Positions 27,242 through 37,346 are shown, numbered from the stretch's first letter. The stretch: 64,000 bases of DNA from Bacteroidales bacterium (GCA_024409235.1 JAKSUA010000006.1:47801-111800), one strand, 5' to 3'. Notes: generated by a model not told the origin, from the sequence alone. Translations and numbers: made by a program.

Positions 27242-29878
27242 ATGAGAAAATATATAAATGTATTTACCTGTATATTACTGTTGTGTTTAAGTGCGCTGAA
27301 ACTTTCTGCGGACGCAAAATACGAATGGGGAAGTTTGCCGCTTGGTGGTGGTGGCTTTGTGTCTGGGATAATAGCACATCCAACTGAAGAAAACTTGTTT
27401 TATGCTCGAACAGATGTGGGTGGAATATATCGCTGGATAGAGGAAAGTCAATCATGGAAACCTTTAACAGATTGGATATCTGAGGATGATAAAGGCTTGT
27501 TTGGTATAGAAAGTATTGCAGTCGATCCACAAAAACCGGGAATGTTGTATGCGTTAGCAGGAATAAATTATTTTAGTGGTGGTAAGACTGTTATTATGAT
27601 TTCCGAAGATTATGGTGAGTCGTTTAAAATTGTAGATGTATCTTCAAAATTTAAAACTCATGGTAATGGTGATGGACGTCAAATGGGTGAACGTCTTGCT
27701 GTGGATCCCAATAATAGCAATGTTATCTATTGTGGAACTCGTTCCAATGGTTTGTATAAATCGACTGATGGTGGTTTAACATGGAATTCCGTTGGCAATT
27801 TCCCGGTTACAAATACGAGCAATGGTGTAGGTGTGATTTTTGTTCAGTTTGATGAATCATCAGCTGTTTCCGATGGGGTAACTCAAAAAATCTATGTAGG
27901 TACAGCACAAACAGGATCTTCAATCTATGTTTCTAATGATGGTGGAAAATCATGGTCTGCTGTGACGGGGCAGCCAACTCAATTTATGCCTCATCGTTGT
28001 GCTATGAAAGATGGTGTTTTGTATGTAACTTATGCTAACGGCGCAGGACCTGGTATTAGTACTGCCGGTGGTTGTGTTTATAAATATAATGGTTCATGGA
28101 CGGATATTTCTCCTTCTAAAACAACTTCTGATTTTAGTTATGGAGGTATTTCTGTTGTCGGTAATAGAATTGTTGTGACAACGGTTGGATGTTATAGAAT
28201 GCAGGCATGGGATGGACAGTGCGACTGGGTAAATGATGCTTATGGGGATGAAATGTTTGTAAGCGAAAATCTTGGAAGCTCATGGACTCAGATGTTTCAA
28301 AATTGTAAAGTAAAATTGGATGATAATTCTATTCCTTGGGTGTATGGTCATGCAATGCATTGGACTGGTTGTGCTGTTATCGATCCTAAAAATCAGAATA
28401 GAGCTTTCTTTATCTCTGGTAATGGTTTGTTTATGACAGAAAATCTCAATACGGAACAAATTGATTTGAAATTTATGGTAAATGGGTTGGAAGAAACTGT
28501 TCCGTTGGATATTGTATGTCTGCCGGAAGGTCAGATTATAACCGTTGTTGGGGATTATGACGGTGGATTATATTCTGCGAAAGAAGGTTTCTATAGTGTG
28601 TATCCAACAACGGTACATACTCCGGAAATGGGAACAACTCATGGTGTTGCAGCTTCTGTAGATGGTTCTTTGGTTGTAAGGGCGGGAAGTTCTAGTCCTT
28701 ATGTACAATATTCTATAGATCAGGGAAAAACATGGCAGTATTGTTCTACAGGAAATGAAGGTAGTGGTCATGTTGCAGTTTCTGCCGATGGCTCGGTTAT
28801 TTTGCATTGTCCGAATGCTAAAACCTCATGGGGTTCTTTTGATAATACAGCTTCTGCAATGTATTATTCTACAGACCGTGGTTCTTCCTGGAAATTGTGT
28901 AGTGGTGTTTCTGTTAGTGGTGCATATCCTGTTGCCGATGGTAAGGATCCTAACACATTTTATGTATCAAATGGTTCGACTATATATGTGTCAACAGATG
29001 GAGGAAAGAATTTCTCTGCGAAAGGAAGTATCGGCTCGTCTTCTTATTATAAGATAAGGGCTGTCCCAGGTGTTGCCGGAGACGTGTGGGCACCTTGTGG
29101 CTACAACGGATTGTATCGTTCAACAAATTCAGCTACAACATTTTCTAAATTGGCATCAGTCTCAATGTGTGAAGCTGTAGGTTTTGGAAAAGCTGCTACA
29201 GGGAAAGATTTCCCTGCTGTATATATTTGGGGAACTGTGGATGGAGTAACAGGTTTGTTTCGTAGTGTAGATGAAGGACAGTCTTGGATACGTATAAATG
29301 ATGATGAACACCAGTTTGGTGGTCCTGGAAATGGTCAGTTTGTGGTTGGTGATATGGCAGTTTTTGGAACTGTATTTATGAGTACTGTTGGACGTGGTGT
29401 TATATTTGGAGTAACTGACGGAGATGAAACTCCTGTAGAAACGGAAACGCAAACGATTGCATTGAAAGCAGGTTGGAATATGATTTCATTATGTGTAGAA
29501 CCAGAGGAAAAATATTTTGCATCGGTGTTGTCCGGGTTGGATTTTGATATTGTAAAAAACAATGAAGGTTTTTATCATACCGAAATGGATGCAGAACCAC
29601 AAAGTTTGAGTGAGATTGTTCCGGGAGAAGGGTATCTGATTTATATGAACTCTGCTGAAACATTAACTATAGAGGGATTACCTTTGAAAAACTATGTTTC
29701 TAATCTTGTTACAGGATGGAATCTGATAGGAGTTCCTCAGAATAAAGAAAAACAAGCGTCTGATTTTCCATCTACCGTAAAGGAAATTAGAGATTTGTCA
29801 GGAAATAAAGTTTCATTATTACAACCTGGAAAAGCTTATTTTATTCAAGTTTCTGCAAATACTCAGATTGAATGGTAG
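27242..29878 (+). CDS. Secreted GH74-type xyloglucanase
   Basis: 878 residues from the ATG at 27242, which gives a normal signal peptide (MRKYINVFTC, then a Leu-rich core, cleavage near 23); a longer in-frame start at 27185 would put the upstream terminator inside the gene. The opening WGSLPLGGGGFVSGIIAHP followed by YARTDVGGIYRW (D58, candidate catalytic Asp) and GIESIAVDP is characteristic of GH74. Several BNR/Asp-box segments follow (YKSTDGGLTW, YVSNDGGKSW, YYSTDRGSSW, YVSTDGGKNF), consistent with two seven-bladed propellers. GH74 enzymes cut the xyloglucan backbone. The C-terminus (about 745-878) is a duplicated GWN-(M/L)-I-(S/G) module, not a T9SS domain. The second catalytic Asp could not be assigned with confidence. 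Confidence 0.85.
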   Translation: MRKYINVFTCILLLCLSALKLSADAKYEWGSLPLGGGGFVSGIIAHPTEENLFYARTDVGGIYRWIEESQSWKPLTDWISEDDKGLFGIESIAVDPQKPGMLYALAGINYFSGGKTVIMISEDYGESFKIVDVSSKFKTHGNGDGRQMGERLAVDPNNSNVIYCGTRSNGLYKSTDGGLTWNSVGNFPVTNTSNGVGVIFVQFDESSAVSDGVTQKIYVGTAQTGSSIYVSNDGGKSWSAVTGQPTQFMPHRCAMKDGVLYVTYANGAGPGISTAGGCVYKYNGSWTDISPSKTTSDFSYGGISVVGNRIVVTTVGCYRMQAWDGQCDWVNDAYGDEMFVSENLGSSWTQMFQNCKVKLDDNSIPWVYGHAMHWTGCAVIDPKNQNRAFFISGNGLFMTENLNTEQIDLKFMVNGLEETVPLDIVCLPEGQIITVVGDYDGGLYSAKEGFYSVYPTTVHTPEMGTTHGVAASVDGSLVVRAGSSSPYVQYSIDQGKTWQYCSTGNEGSGHVAVSADGSVILHCPNAKTSWGSFDNTASAMYYSTDRGSSWKLCSGVSVSGAYPVADGKDPNTFYVSNGSTIYVSTDGGKNFSAKGSIGSSSYYKIRAVPGVAGDVWAPCGYNGLYRSTNSATTFSKLASVSMCEAVGFGKAATGKDFPAVYIWGTVDGVTGLFRSVDEGQSWIRINDDEHQFGGPGNGQFVVGDMAVFGTVFMSTVGRGVIFGVTDGDETPVETETQTIALKAGWNMISLCVEPEEKYFASVLSGLDFDIVKNNEGFYHTEMDAEPQSLSEIVPGEGYLIYMNSAETLTIEGLPLKNYVSNLVTGWNLIGVPQNKEKQASDFPSTVKEIRDLSGNKVSLLQPGKAYFIQVSANTQIEW

Positions 29879-29907
29879 GCTGCTAATTATTGAATTAAAA
29901 TTATTCT

Positions 29908-31086
29908 ATGAAAAACTATATTCTTTTTGATACCGAACTTCGTGAATCATTAAAACCATTTACGTTTACACGCCCTGTTTCGGAAATTCGATGTGGAATT
30001 TTAACAATAACAGAGAAGTGGAATAAATTTTTACAGACAAAATGTTCTTTTAAAACAAAAGAATACCTGCAGAAAAAATACAAATTACAACTTGCAGAAG
30101 ACAATGTTTTTATAAACAGTGCTGTAATTCCAAATGAAAAACTCGTAAAGGAAATAATAAATCTACCTGAAAATTCATCTTTGTATGCTGCAGGGAAATG
30201 GATTGCTTCACGCGTAAAATCATTAGAAATGGAGGCGGAAACAAAAAATTTAGTGCAGATAAATTATGAAGGTGATTATAGAATTTTAGAGCATATTTGG
30301 AATATTTTTCAATATAATCCAGAGGAAATAAATGCTGATTTTGAATTAGTTACGAAAGGACGGAAATCTCAGCCAATAAGTGAAACAAATCGCGTTCTTT
30401 GTCCTGAAAATGTGTTTGTGGAAGAAGGTGCGAAAATTGAATTTGCAATAATAAATGCCTCGGAAGGAAAAGTTTATATTGGAAAAGATGCTGAAATATG
30501 GGAAAATGCCGTAATTCGGGCACCATTTGCTATGAATGAGCATGCCGTTGTAAAAATGTCTGCAAAAATATATGAAGGCACAACAATTGGACCTTACTCA
30601 AAAGTAGGCGGAGAAGTTCAGAATTCAGTAATTATTGGATATTCAAATAAAGGACACGATGGTTACCTTGGAAATTCTGTACTTGGTGAATGGTGTAATT
30701 TAGGAGCAGATACCAATAATTCAAATTTAAAGAATGATTATTCAAATGTAAAGGTCTGGAATTATGCAACTGGACATTTTGAAAATTCAGGTTTACAGTT
30801 TTGTGGACTTATGATGGGTGATCATTCTAAATCAGCAATTAACACAATGTTTAACACAGGAACAGTGGTTGGTGTTAGTGCAAATATATTTGGCGGTGGT
30901 TTTCCACGTAATTTTGTTCCGTCGTTTACTCGAGGAGGTTCTCAAGGCTATGAAGAATATCGTTTGGCAAAAGCATGTGAAACAGCTTCACGGGTTTACA
31001 CACGTCGTCATAAGGTTTTTGATGATGTGGAATATGAAATTTTGTCAACTATTTTCAATGAAACAAGCCAAAATCGTGTGTTTTAA
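29908..31086 (+). CDS. GlmU-like putative sugar nucleotidyltransferase
   Basis: 392 residues. The N-terminal half begins NYILFDTELRESLKPFTFTRPVSEIRCGIL, the signature of the reduced nucleotidyltransferase-like domain (NTP_transf_4) of Bacteroidota GlmU-related proteins. The C-terminal half (about 170-360) is a left-handed beta-helix with hexapeptide repeats such as IYEGTTIGPYSKVGGEVQNSV-like turns and GEWCNLGADTNNSN. Real GlmU makes UDP-GlcNAc from glucosamine-1-phosphate; this protein lacks the full Rossmann pyrophosphorylase motif G-G-x-G-T-R-M at its start, so activity may differ. Lon follows 70 bp downstream on the same strand. Confidence 0.8.
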   Translation: MKNYILFDTELRESLKPFTFTRPVSEIRCGILTITEKWNKFLQTKCSFKTKEYLQKKYKLQLAEDNVFINSAVIPNEKLVKEIINLPENSSLYAAGKWIASRVKSLEMEAETKNLVQINYEGDYRILEHIWNIFQYNPEEINADFELVTKGRKSQPISETNRVLCPENVFVEEGAKIEFAIINASEGKVYIGKDAEIWENAVIRAPFAMNEHAVVKMSAKIYEGTTIGPYSKVGGEVQNSVIIGYSNKGHDGYLGNSVLGEWCNLGADTNNSNLKNDYSNVKVWNYATGHFENSGLQFCGLMMGDHSKSAINTMFNTGTVVGVSANIFGGGFPRNFVPSFTRGGSQGYEEYRLAKACETASRVYTRRHKVFDDVEYEILSTIFNETSQNRVF

Positions 31087-31156
31087 CGTATGGCACATGG
31101 TTTGACTTATAAGTTTTCGCTGAAAATAATAGAAAAAAACTGACAATTTGACTTAT

Positions 31157-33592
31157 ATGGCAAACTCGACAAAAAAAGATATTACAAGTTTATTTTTGGA
31201 TTCAATAGAAGGAAATGCTGAGATAATACCAATAGTTACAGACGATGATATGCAAGCTCCACGCAATGTGGAGATTCCTGATGTTCTGCCAATTTTACCG
31301 TTAAAAAACGCTATATTATTTCCAGGCGTTGTTATGCCGATTACGGTTGGAAGGGAACAATCTATACGTTTGATTCGTGATTATAATAAAAAAACAAAAA
31401 TAATTGGTACTGCAACACAGCGTAACCCACAGGTAGAGAAACCTGTTCTTGCGGATTTATTTGGTGTTGGTACGGTTGCTCAGATATTGAAAATTCTTGA
31501 AATGCCGGATGGAAATACTATGGTTATTCTTCAAGGTATTTCTCGTATTGCGATTGTAGAACAGGTACAGCATGAGCCATATATGAAATGCAATGTTGTA
31601 CGTCGTGAGGATATGCCTTATGTGAAAGATAAAGAGTTTGATGCTTTGATATCTTCAATTAAGGATATGTCGCAGAAGGTTATAAAAATGTCTTCGCAGG
31701 TACCGAAAGAGTCTTTGTTTGCGATAAAAAATATTTCAAATGCATCGTTTATTGTGAATTTCATGTCTTCCAATGTCGATGCGGCAATAGACAAAAAAAT
31801 AACATTACTCGATACAGATGATTTAAAATCCCGTGCTGTTCTTTTAATGCAGTTGTTGTCTCAGCAAGTACAGATTCTTGAGATAAAAAATGATATTTTA
31901 AATAAAACACGCCAAGACATAGACCAACAACAGCGTGATTATTTTCTTCATCAACAAATGAAACAAATTCAAACAGAACTTGGAGAAGAATCTGTTGACG
32001 AAGAAATAGAAAAATTCCGTGAAACTGCAAAGTCTAAAAAATGGTCGAAAGAGGTTGGAGAACGTTTTGAAAAGGAATTGTCTAAATTGAACAGAATAGG
32101 GGTTCATTCTCCTGATTATCCCGTTCAATATTCATATGTTCAGACTTTACTTGATTTGCCATGGAATGAATTCACGGAAGATAATTTTGACTTGAAACAT
32201 GCAGAAAAAGTGTTGAACCGTGATCATTATGGTCTTGATAAAGTCAAAAAAAGAATCTTGGAACATCTTGCTGTGTTGAAGTTGAAGCAGGATATGAAAT
32301 CTCCTATACTTTGTTTATATGGAGCTCCGGGAGTTGGAAAAACTTCTTTGGGAAAATCAATTGCAGCTGCTTTAAATAGAAAATATTGCAGAATGTCGTT
32401 AGGAGGTCTGCATGATGAATCTGAAATAAGAGGGCACCGTAAAACCTATATAGGGGCTATGCCTGGTCGAATAATTCAAAATCTAAAAAAAGTAAAAACT
32501 GCAAATCCTGTTTTTGTTTTAGATGAAATTGATAAGGTTGGCAATGATATTCATGGAGATCCAGAATCAGCGTTGCTTGAAGTGCTTGATCCAGAACAGA
32601 ATAGTGCATTTTATGATAATTATCTAGAGGTTGATTTTGATTTGTCGAAGGTTATGTTTATTGCAACTGCAAACAACATAGAATCAATTAGTCCTGCTCT
32701 TCGTGACAGAATGGAGATGATTGACATTTCTGGATATATTGCAGAGGAAAAAATTGAAATTGCAAAACGACATTTAATTCCGAATCAGTTGAAAAACAAC
32801 GGATTGTCTGATGTTGAATTGAAATTTTCTTCGAAAACAATAGAATATATTATCGTAAATCATACTCGTGAATCTGGTGTACGCGGTCTAGACAAGAAAA
32901 TTGCAGAAATAGTTCGTGGCTATGCTCAAAAGGTTGTTCGGGGAGAAGAGTTTAAGCCAACAGTTTCTATTGATGATATAAAAAGCATTTTGGGTAAACC
33001 TGATTTCTATTCAGAAATTTATGAAGGTAATGACTTCTCAGGTGTTGTAACTGGCTTGGCATGGACTGCTGTTGGTGGAGAAATTCTTTATATAGAAACA
33101 AGCTATAGTAAGGGGAAAGGTGCTTTGACATTGACAGGAAATCTTGGAAATGTAATGAAGGAATCGGCTACTATTGCTTTGGAATATGTAAAATCTCACG
33201 CTTCACAATTTGGTTTGGAATCGTTTGATTTTGATAATACAAACATACATATACATGTTCCCGAAGGTGCAATACCAAAAGATGGACCATCTGCTGGTAT
33301 AACAATGGCAACATCTATAGTCAGTGCCTTAACAAAACGAAAAGTTCGTAAATGTATAGCAATGACAGGTGAAATTACCTTGCGCGGAAAAGTTTTACCT
33401 GTAGGTGGTATAAAAGAAAAAATTCTTGCGGCAAAACGTGCAGGAATTCAGGAAATTATACTTTGTTATCAAAACGAAAAAGATATTAATGAAATTGGAG
33501 ATAAATATTTGAAAGGTGTTTCCTTTAAATATGTTCAGGAAATTTCAGAAGTGATTTCGTATGCTTTGTTGAATGAAAAATCAACAAAGTAA
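31157..33592 (+). CDS. lon: ATP-dependent Lon protease
   Basis: 811 residues from the ATG at 31157; a TTG 9 bp upstream is less likely. Lon N-terminal substrate-binding domain about 45-250 (LPILPLKNAILFPGVVMPI). AAA+ module with Walker A GAPGVGKTS and Walker B VFVLDEIDK. C-terminal protease domain with catalytic Ser in PKDGPSAGIT and Lys in GGIKEKILAAKR. It forms a hexameric cytoplasmic protease that removes misfolded and short-lived regulatory proteins. A strong terminator follows. Confidence 0.96.
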   Translation: MANSTKKDITSLFLDSIEGNAEIIPIVTDDDMQAPRNVEIPDVLPILPLKNAILFPGVVMPITVGREQSIRLIRDYNKKTKIIGTATQRNPQVEKPVLADLFGVGTVAQILKILEMPDGNTMVILQGISRIAIVEQVQHEPYMKCNVVRREDMPYVKDKEFDALISSIKDMSQKVIKMSSQVPKESLFAIKNISNASFIVNFMSSNVDAAIDKKITLLDTDDLKSRAVLLMQLLSQQVQILEIKNDILNKTRQDIDQQQRDYFLHQQMKQIQTELGEESVDEEIEKFRETAKSKKWSKEVGERFEKELSKLNRIGVHSPDYPVQYSYVQTLLDLPWNEFTEDNFDLKHAEKVLNRDHYGLDKVKKRILEHLAVLKLKQDMKSPILCLYGAPGVGKTSLGKSIAAALNRKYCRMSLGGLHDESEIRGHRKTYIGAMPGRIIQNLKKVKTANPVFVLDEIDKVGNDIHGDPESALLEVLDPEQNSAFYDNYLEVDFDLSKVMFIATANNIESISPALRDRMEMIDISGYIAEEKIEIAKRHLIPNQLKNNGLSDVELKFSSKTIEYIIVNHTRESGVRGLDKKIAEIVRGYAQKVVRGEEFKPTVSIDDIKSILGKPDFYSEIYEGNDFSGVVTGLAWTAVGGEILYIETSYSKGKGALTLTGNLGNVMKESATIALEYVKSHASQFGLESFDFDNTNIHIHVPEGAIPKDGPSAGITMATSIVSALTKRKVRKCIAMTGEITLRGKVLPVGGIKEKILAAKRAGIQEIILCYQNEKDINEIGDKYLKGVSFKYVQEISEVISYALLNEKSTK

Positions 33593-33618
33593 AAGTGTGA
33601 AAAATAAAGAATGTCTTG

Positions 33619-33647
33619 AAAAGGAGTGATGAATTATCACTCCTTTT
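33619..33647 (+). terminator. Intrinsic terminator after lon
   Basis: AAAAGGAGTGAT (33619-33630) and ATCACTCCTTTT (33636-33647) form a 12-bp stem with a 5-base loop. Confidence 0.85.
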
Positions 33648-33710
33648 ATGTTATTGTAAAGTTTATGTATCTTGTTTAATTTCAGTTCAAATAATCTTAA
33701 ATAAAATTCA

Positions 33711-33718
33711 TACATTTG
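33711..33718 (+). promoter_or_regulatory. -7 promoter element (TAcaTTTG)
   Basis: TACATTTG fits the Bacteroidota -7 consensus and lies 22 bp before the HAD gene, downstream of the lon terminator. The -33 region is weak. Confidence 0.55.
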
Positions 33719-33740
33719 TATATATTGAAACCATAAAACT

Positions 33741-34598
33741 ATGACGAACAAACCAAGAGTTGCTTTGATTTACGATTTTGATGGAACTTTGTCTCCATGT
33801 AATATGCAGGAATATGATTTTCTAAAAGATATTGGCATTAAGGACAAAAAAGATTTTTGGGAAGAAGTGGATGGATTGGTAAAAAATCATAATGCAAGTA
33901 ATATTCTATGCTACATGAAGTTAATGATAGACAAATCTCGTGCGGCAGGAAAAAGTATCCGTAGAAATGCATTTGTGGAGTACGGAAAAAGTGTAGAATT
34001 GTATAATGGTGTGGAGGAATGGTTTGATGTTGTGGAAGAATTAGCGAGAAAATACAATGTTATCGTAGAACATTATATAAATTCTTCAGGATTAAAAGAA
34101 ATGATAGAAGGAACGAGAATAGCTTCTAAGTTTAAACAGATTTATGCTTGTTCTTTTTTGTATAATGTTGATGGAGTGGCAGAATGGCCGGCAGTTGCTG
34201 TTGATTTTACAACGAAAACACAGTTCCTTTTTATGATAAATAAAGGAATCCAAAATATTAGTGAAAACTATCGTGTAAATGAATATAAGGAGGAATCTGA
34301 ACGTCCTGTTCCGTTTAAACATATGATTTATTTTGGAGATGGGGAAACGGATGTGCCTTGTATGCGAATGGTAAAAAACTATGGTGGTAATTCGATTGCT
34401 ATATATCGACCTCGAAATAAGGCGAAGAAGGAACTGGCAAAAAAGCTTATCCAAGAAAACCGTGTGAATTTTGCCTGTGAAGCGGACTACACAAAAGGAA
34501 AGGAAATCTACAATATTGTTGAGTCTATATTGTCTCAAATAAAATCAAATTTTGATTTTAACCAATTGGAGAAAAAGAATCAGGGGAAATTAGTTTAG
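33741..34598 (+). CDS. HAD-superfamily hydrolase (phosphoserine-phosphatase-like)
   Basis: 285 residues. HAD motif I is IYDFDGTLSPC (D12 nucleophile, D14), motif II is the SS in YINSSGLKEM, and motif IV is YFGDGETDVPCM. The cap is a helical insertion after motif I, as in phosphoserine phosphatase-like (subclass I) members. The substrate cannot be named from the sequence. topB starts just after its stop, so the two probably form an operon. Confidence 0.85.
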   Translation: MTNKPRVALIYDFDGTLSPCNMQEYDFLKDIGIKDKKDFWEEVDGLVKNHNASNILCYMKLMIDKSRAAGKSIRRNAFVEYGKSVELYNGVEEWFDVVEELARKYNVIVEHYINSSGLKEMIEGTRIASKFKQIYACSFLYNVDGVAEWPAVAVDFTTKTQFLFMINKGIQNISENYRVNEYKEESERPVPFKHMIYFGDGETDVPCMRMVKNYGGNSIAIYRPRNKAKKELAKKLIQENRVNFACEADYTKGKEIYNIVESILSQIKSNFDFNQLEKKNQGKLV

Positions 34599-34599
34599 T

Positions 34600-36618
34600 A
34601 TGATAGTCTGTATTGCGGAAAAACCGAGTGTCGCTCGTGATATTGCCAAAGTGCTTGGAGCAACAAATTCACATGACGGCTATATTGAAGGTAATGGGTA
34701 TCAAGTTACATGGACTTTTGGACATTTATGTACCTTGAAGGAACCTCACGATTATACAGATATGTGGAAGCCTTGGTCTTTATCTCGTTTGCCAATGATT
34801 CCAACGCAATTCGGCATAAAATTGATAGATGATGGTGGTGTAAAAAAGCAGTTTAAAATTATTGAATCTTTAATGCAACAGGCCGATGAAATCATTAATT
34901 GTGGTGATGCCGGGCAAGAAGGTGAATTGATTCAACGTTGGGTGATGCAGAAAGCCCAGGCAAAATGTCCGGTAAAAAGACTTTGGATATCTTCTTTGAC
35001 CGAAGAAGCAATTCGGGATGGATTTGCTAATCTAAAAGGACAGGATGAATACAAGTCTTTGTATGAGGCTGGCTTGGTCCGTGCCATTGGAGATTGGCTT
35101 TTAGGTATGAATGCAACGCGTTTATACACATTAAAATATGGTCAAAATAGACAGGTGTTGTCTATTGGTCGTGTGCAGACACCTACTTTGGCAATGATTG
35201 TGAATCGTCAGTTGCAAATTGAAAATTTTGTTCCAGAGCAATATTGGGTATTGTCAACTATATACAGAGATACAACTTTCACGGCAACATCGGGAAAAAT
35301 AGATTCGCAGGAGGATGGACAGAAAATTTTAGAGGAAATAAAAAACTCTCCTTTTGTAATAAAAGATGTATCGTCCAAAAAAGGTAGTGAAGCTCCGCCA
35401 CGATTGTTTGATTTGACTTCGTTACAGGTTGAGTGTAATAAAAAATATGCATTCTCTGCCGATAAAACGTTGCAGTTGATTCAGAGTCTTTATGAGAAGA
35501 AATTTACAACGTATCCTCGTGTTGATACAACATTCTTGAGTGATGATATTTATCCGAAATGTCCTCAAATAATGGGAGGCTTGGCTGGTATTCCAGATTA
35601 TCTGCCTTTGTTGGAGCCTTTTAAGAATAAAAAGCTTCCGAAAAGTAAAAAAGTGTTTGATTCTTCGAAGGTTACAGATCATCATGCAATTATACCAACG
35701 GGCGTGACTCCACATGGTTTAAATGTTGATGAGGAACGTGTTTTTAATCTTGTCGCTCATCGCTTTATTGCAGCTTTTTATTCAGACTGTCAGTTTACAA
35801 CAACAACAGTCTTAGGAAATGTTGACAAATATGAATTTAAAGCAACAGGAAAGGTTATTTTGGAACCTGGATGGAAGGTTGTCTTTGGAAATACTTCATC
35901 TCAGGACGATGAAGAAAAGAAGGAAGATGATGAAAAAACGTTACCGACTTTCATAAAGGGGGAAAGTGGTCCGCATAAACCGGATTTGGCAGAAAAATGG
36001 ACACAACCACCGAAACCATATACAGAAGCAACTTTGCTTCGAGCAATGGAAACCGCAGGTAAAATGGTTGATAATGATGAACTTCGAGATGCTTTGAAAG
36101 AAAATGGTATCGGGCGTCCGTCAACACGTGCTGCAATTATTGAGACTCTTTTTAAAAGGAGATATATTATAAAAGAGAAAAAGAATCTTGTGGCAACACC
36201 GACAGGGATTGAATTAATTCAGTTAATTTATGAGGATTCATTAAAAAGTGCTGAATTAACAGGGGCATGGGAGAAGAAATTACGTGAGATAGAACAACAT
36301 AAATACGACGCTAAACAATTCTTAGAGGAGTTGAAGGTTATGGTATTAGAAATTGTAAATACAGTTTTGAGAGATAATACCAATCGTCGTGTTGCAATTA
36401 CAGAATTACCTGAAAACAATAAAAAGCAGAAACGCGAAAAAAAAGAGTCTAAACCTCGTAAAAAGAAAGAGGAAGAACAAAATCTGTCTGCAGATGATTC
36501 TATTATAGGAAAAGTTTGTCCTGTATGTGGAAAAGGAGTTGTTGTGAAGGGAAAAACAGCATATGGTTGTTCTGAATGGAAGGCTGGCTGTGGATTTAGA
36601 ATACCAATTTCAGAGTAA
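34600..36618 (+). CDS. topB: Type IA DNA topoisomerase III
   Basis: 672 residues. The N-terminal Toprim start IVCIAEKPSVARDIAKVLGA is typical of TopB. The active-site tyrosine lies in TTYPRVDTTFLSDD. The Toprim metal motif DxDxE reads D-A-G-Q-E in NCGDAGQEGELIQR, as in the Bacteroidota branch I know of. A central KESK/KKKEEE basic linker leads to a C-terminal zinc-ribbon (CPVCGKG … GCSEWKAGCGFRI). The enzyme decatenates and relaxes negatively supercoiled DNA. It ends 2 bp from the stop of the convergent barrel-protein gene. Confidence 0.94.
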   Translation: MIVCIAEKPSVARDIAKVLGATNSHDGYIEGNGYQVTWTFGHLCTLKEPHDYTDMWKPWSLSRLPMIPTQFGIKLIDDGGVKKQFKIIESLMQQADEIINCGDAGQEGELIQRWVMQKAQAKCPVKRLWISSLTEEAIRDGFANLKGQDEYKSLYEAGLVRAIGDWLLGMNATRLYTLKYGQNRQVLSIGRVQTPTLAMIVNRQLQIENFVPEQYWVLSTIYRDTTFTATSGKIDSQEDGQKILEEIKNSPFVIKDVSSKKGSEAPPRLFDLTSLQVECNKKYAFSADKTLQLIQSLYEKKFTTYPRVDTTFLSDDIYPKCPQIMGGLAGIPDYLPLLEPFKNKKLPKSKKVFDSSKVTDHHAIIPTGVTPHGLNVDEERVFNLVAHRFIAAFYSDCQFTTTTVLGNVDKYEFKATGKVILEPGWKVVFGNTSSQDDEEKKEDDEKTLPTFIKGESGPHKPDLAEKWTQPPKPYTEATLLRAMETAGKMVDNDELRDALKENGIGRPSTRAAIIETLFKRRYIIKEKKNLVATPTGIELIQLIYEDSLKSAELTGAWEKKLREIEQHKYDAKQFLEELKVMVLEIVNTVLRDNTNRRVAITELPENNKKQKREKKESKPRKKKEEEQNLSADDSIIGKVCPVCGKGVVVKGKTAYGCSEWKAGCGFRIPISE

Positions 36619-36620
36619 AT

Positions 36621-37346
36621 TTATTTTTTCTTTGCATTGTTGTACTTCCTTTGTTCATAAATATGACAAGGAAGTTTATCTTCACTAAAATTGAAAAGTA
36701 ATGAGATTCCTGCTACGGAAAACCAGTCTTTTGTTTTATTGAAGGAAATTTGTTTGTATTGAAGGAAACCGTCATTCGCTTGGTCTGCTAGTTGATCTAG
36801 TTTATCAGAAAAAGTTTTTCTGAAAGCCCATTCTGTTCGTATCTCAAATCTTGGGGAAATTTTATATTTTAGACCTAATCCCATTGGAATGTCAAATGTT
36901 TCGTACCATTTGATGTCTTCCATGTACATAAATCCAAGATTAAATGTTACATATGGTGAAAAATTATGTGCTTTTTTTTCATTTGTGATTTCAAGAAAAT
37001 TGAATTCTATGCCCGATGAGAGTTCGATAATACGTGTGTTGTCAAAATAAAAGTTTCTTTTTTCCTGATAAACATGTTTGAAGTCAGAATCATCTGCTTT
37101 TAGGTTCCCGAATGTTGCACAAAATCTGATAGAATAGTGAGTGTTAAAGTTTTTTTTCACTAGAAAAGCAATCGTAGGTTGGGGAGAGTAGAAGGGTTTC
37201 GTCATATTTACGTCACCGTTATATTGGGACGTTCCAAGCATTATGCCTAAATCAAAATTTCTGTGTTGAGCATAAGAAAATTGATTTGTGAAAAATATTA
37301 CACAAAAAAAAACAATAAGATTTTTTATGAATTTATTATGACACAT
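36621..37346 (-). CDS. Outer-membrane beta-barrel protein (DUF6089-like)
   Basis: 241 residues with a signal peptide ending around FSYAQ (residue 27). The mature N-terminus (FDLGIMLGTSQYNGDVN, then a K-P-F-Y-S-P-x-P segment) matches the DUF6089 pattern known in Bacteroidota. Alternating hydrophobic strands and a final aromatic strand (SVAGISLLFNF) fit an eight- to ten-stranded barrel. Function is unknown. The gene is second after the related barrel protein downstream of nadK and ends 2 bp from topB. Confidence 0.72.
   Translation of the reverse strand: MCHNKFIKNLIVFFCVIFFTNQFSYAQHRNFDLGIMLGTSQYNGDVNMTKPFYSPQPTIAFLVKKNFNTHYSIRFCATFGNLKADDSDFKHVYQEKRNFYFDNTRIIELSSGIEFNFLEITNEKKAHNFSPYVTFNLGFMYMEDIKWYETFDIPMGLGLKYKISPRFEIRTEWAFRKTFSDKLDQLADQANDGFLQYKQISFNKTKDWFSVAGISLLFNFSEDKLPCHIYEQRKYNNAKKK

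Noticed and set aside
36616..36623. Missing terminator between convergent topB and the barrel gene as a sign of misassembly
   Set aside because: A 2-bp convergent gap is unusual but both genes are full length with intact ends, so no assembly fault is needed.
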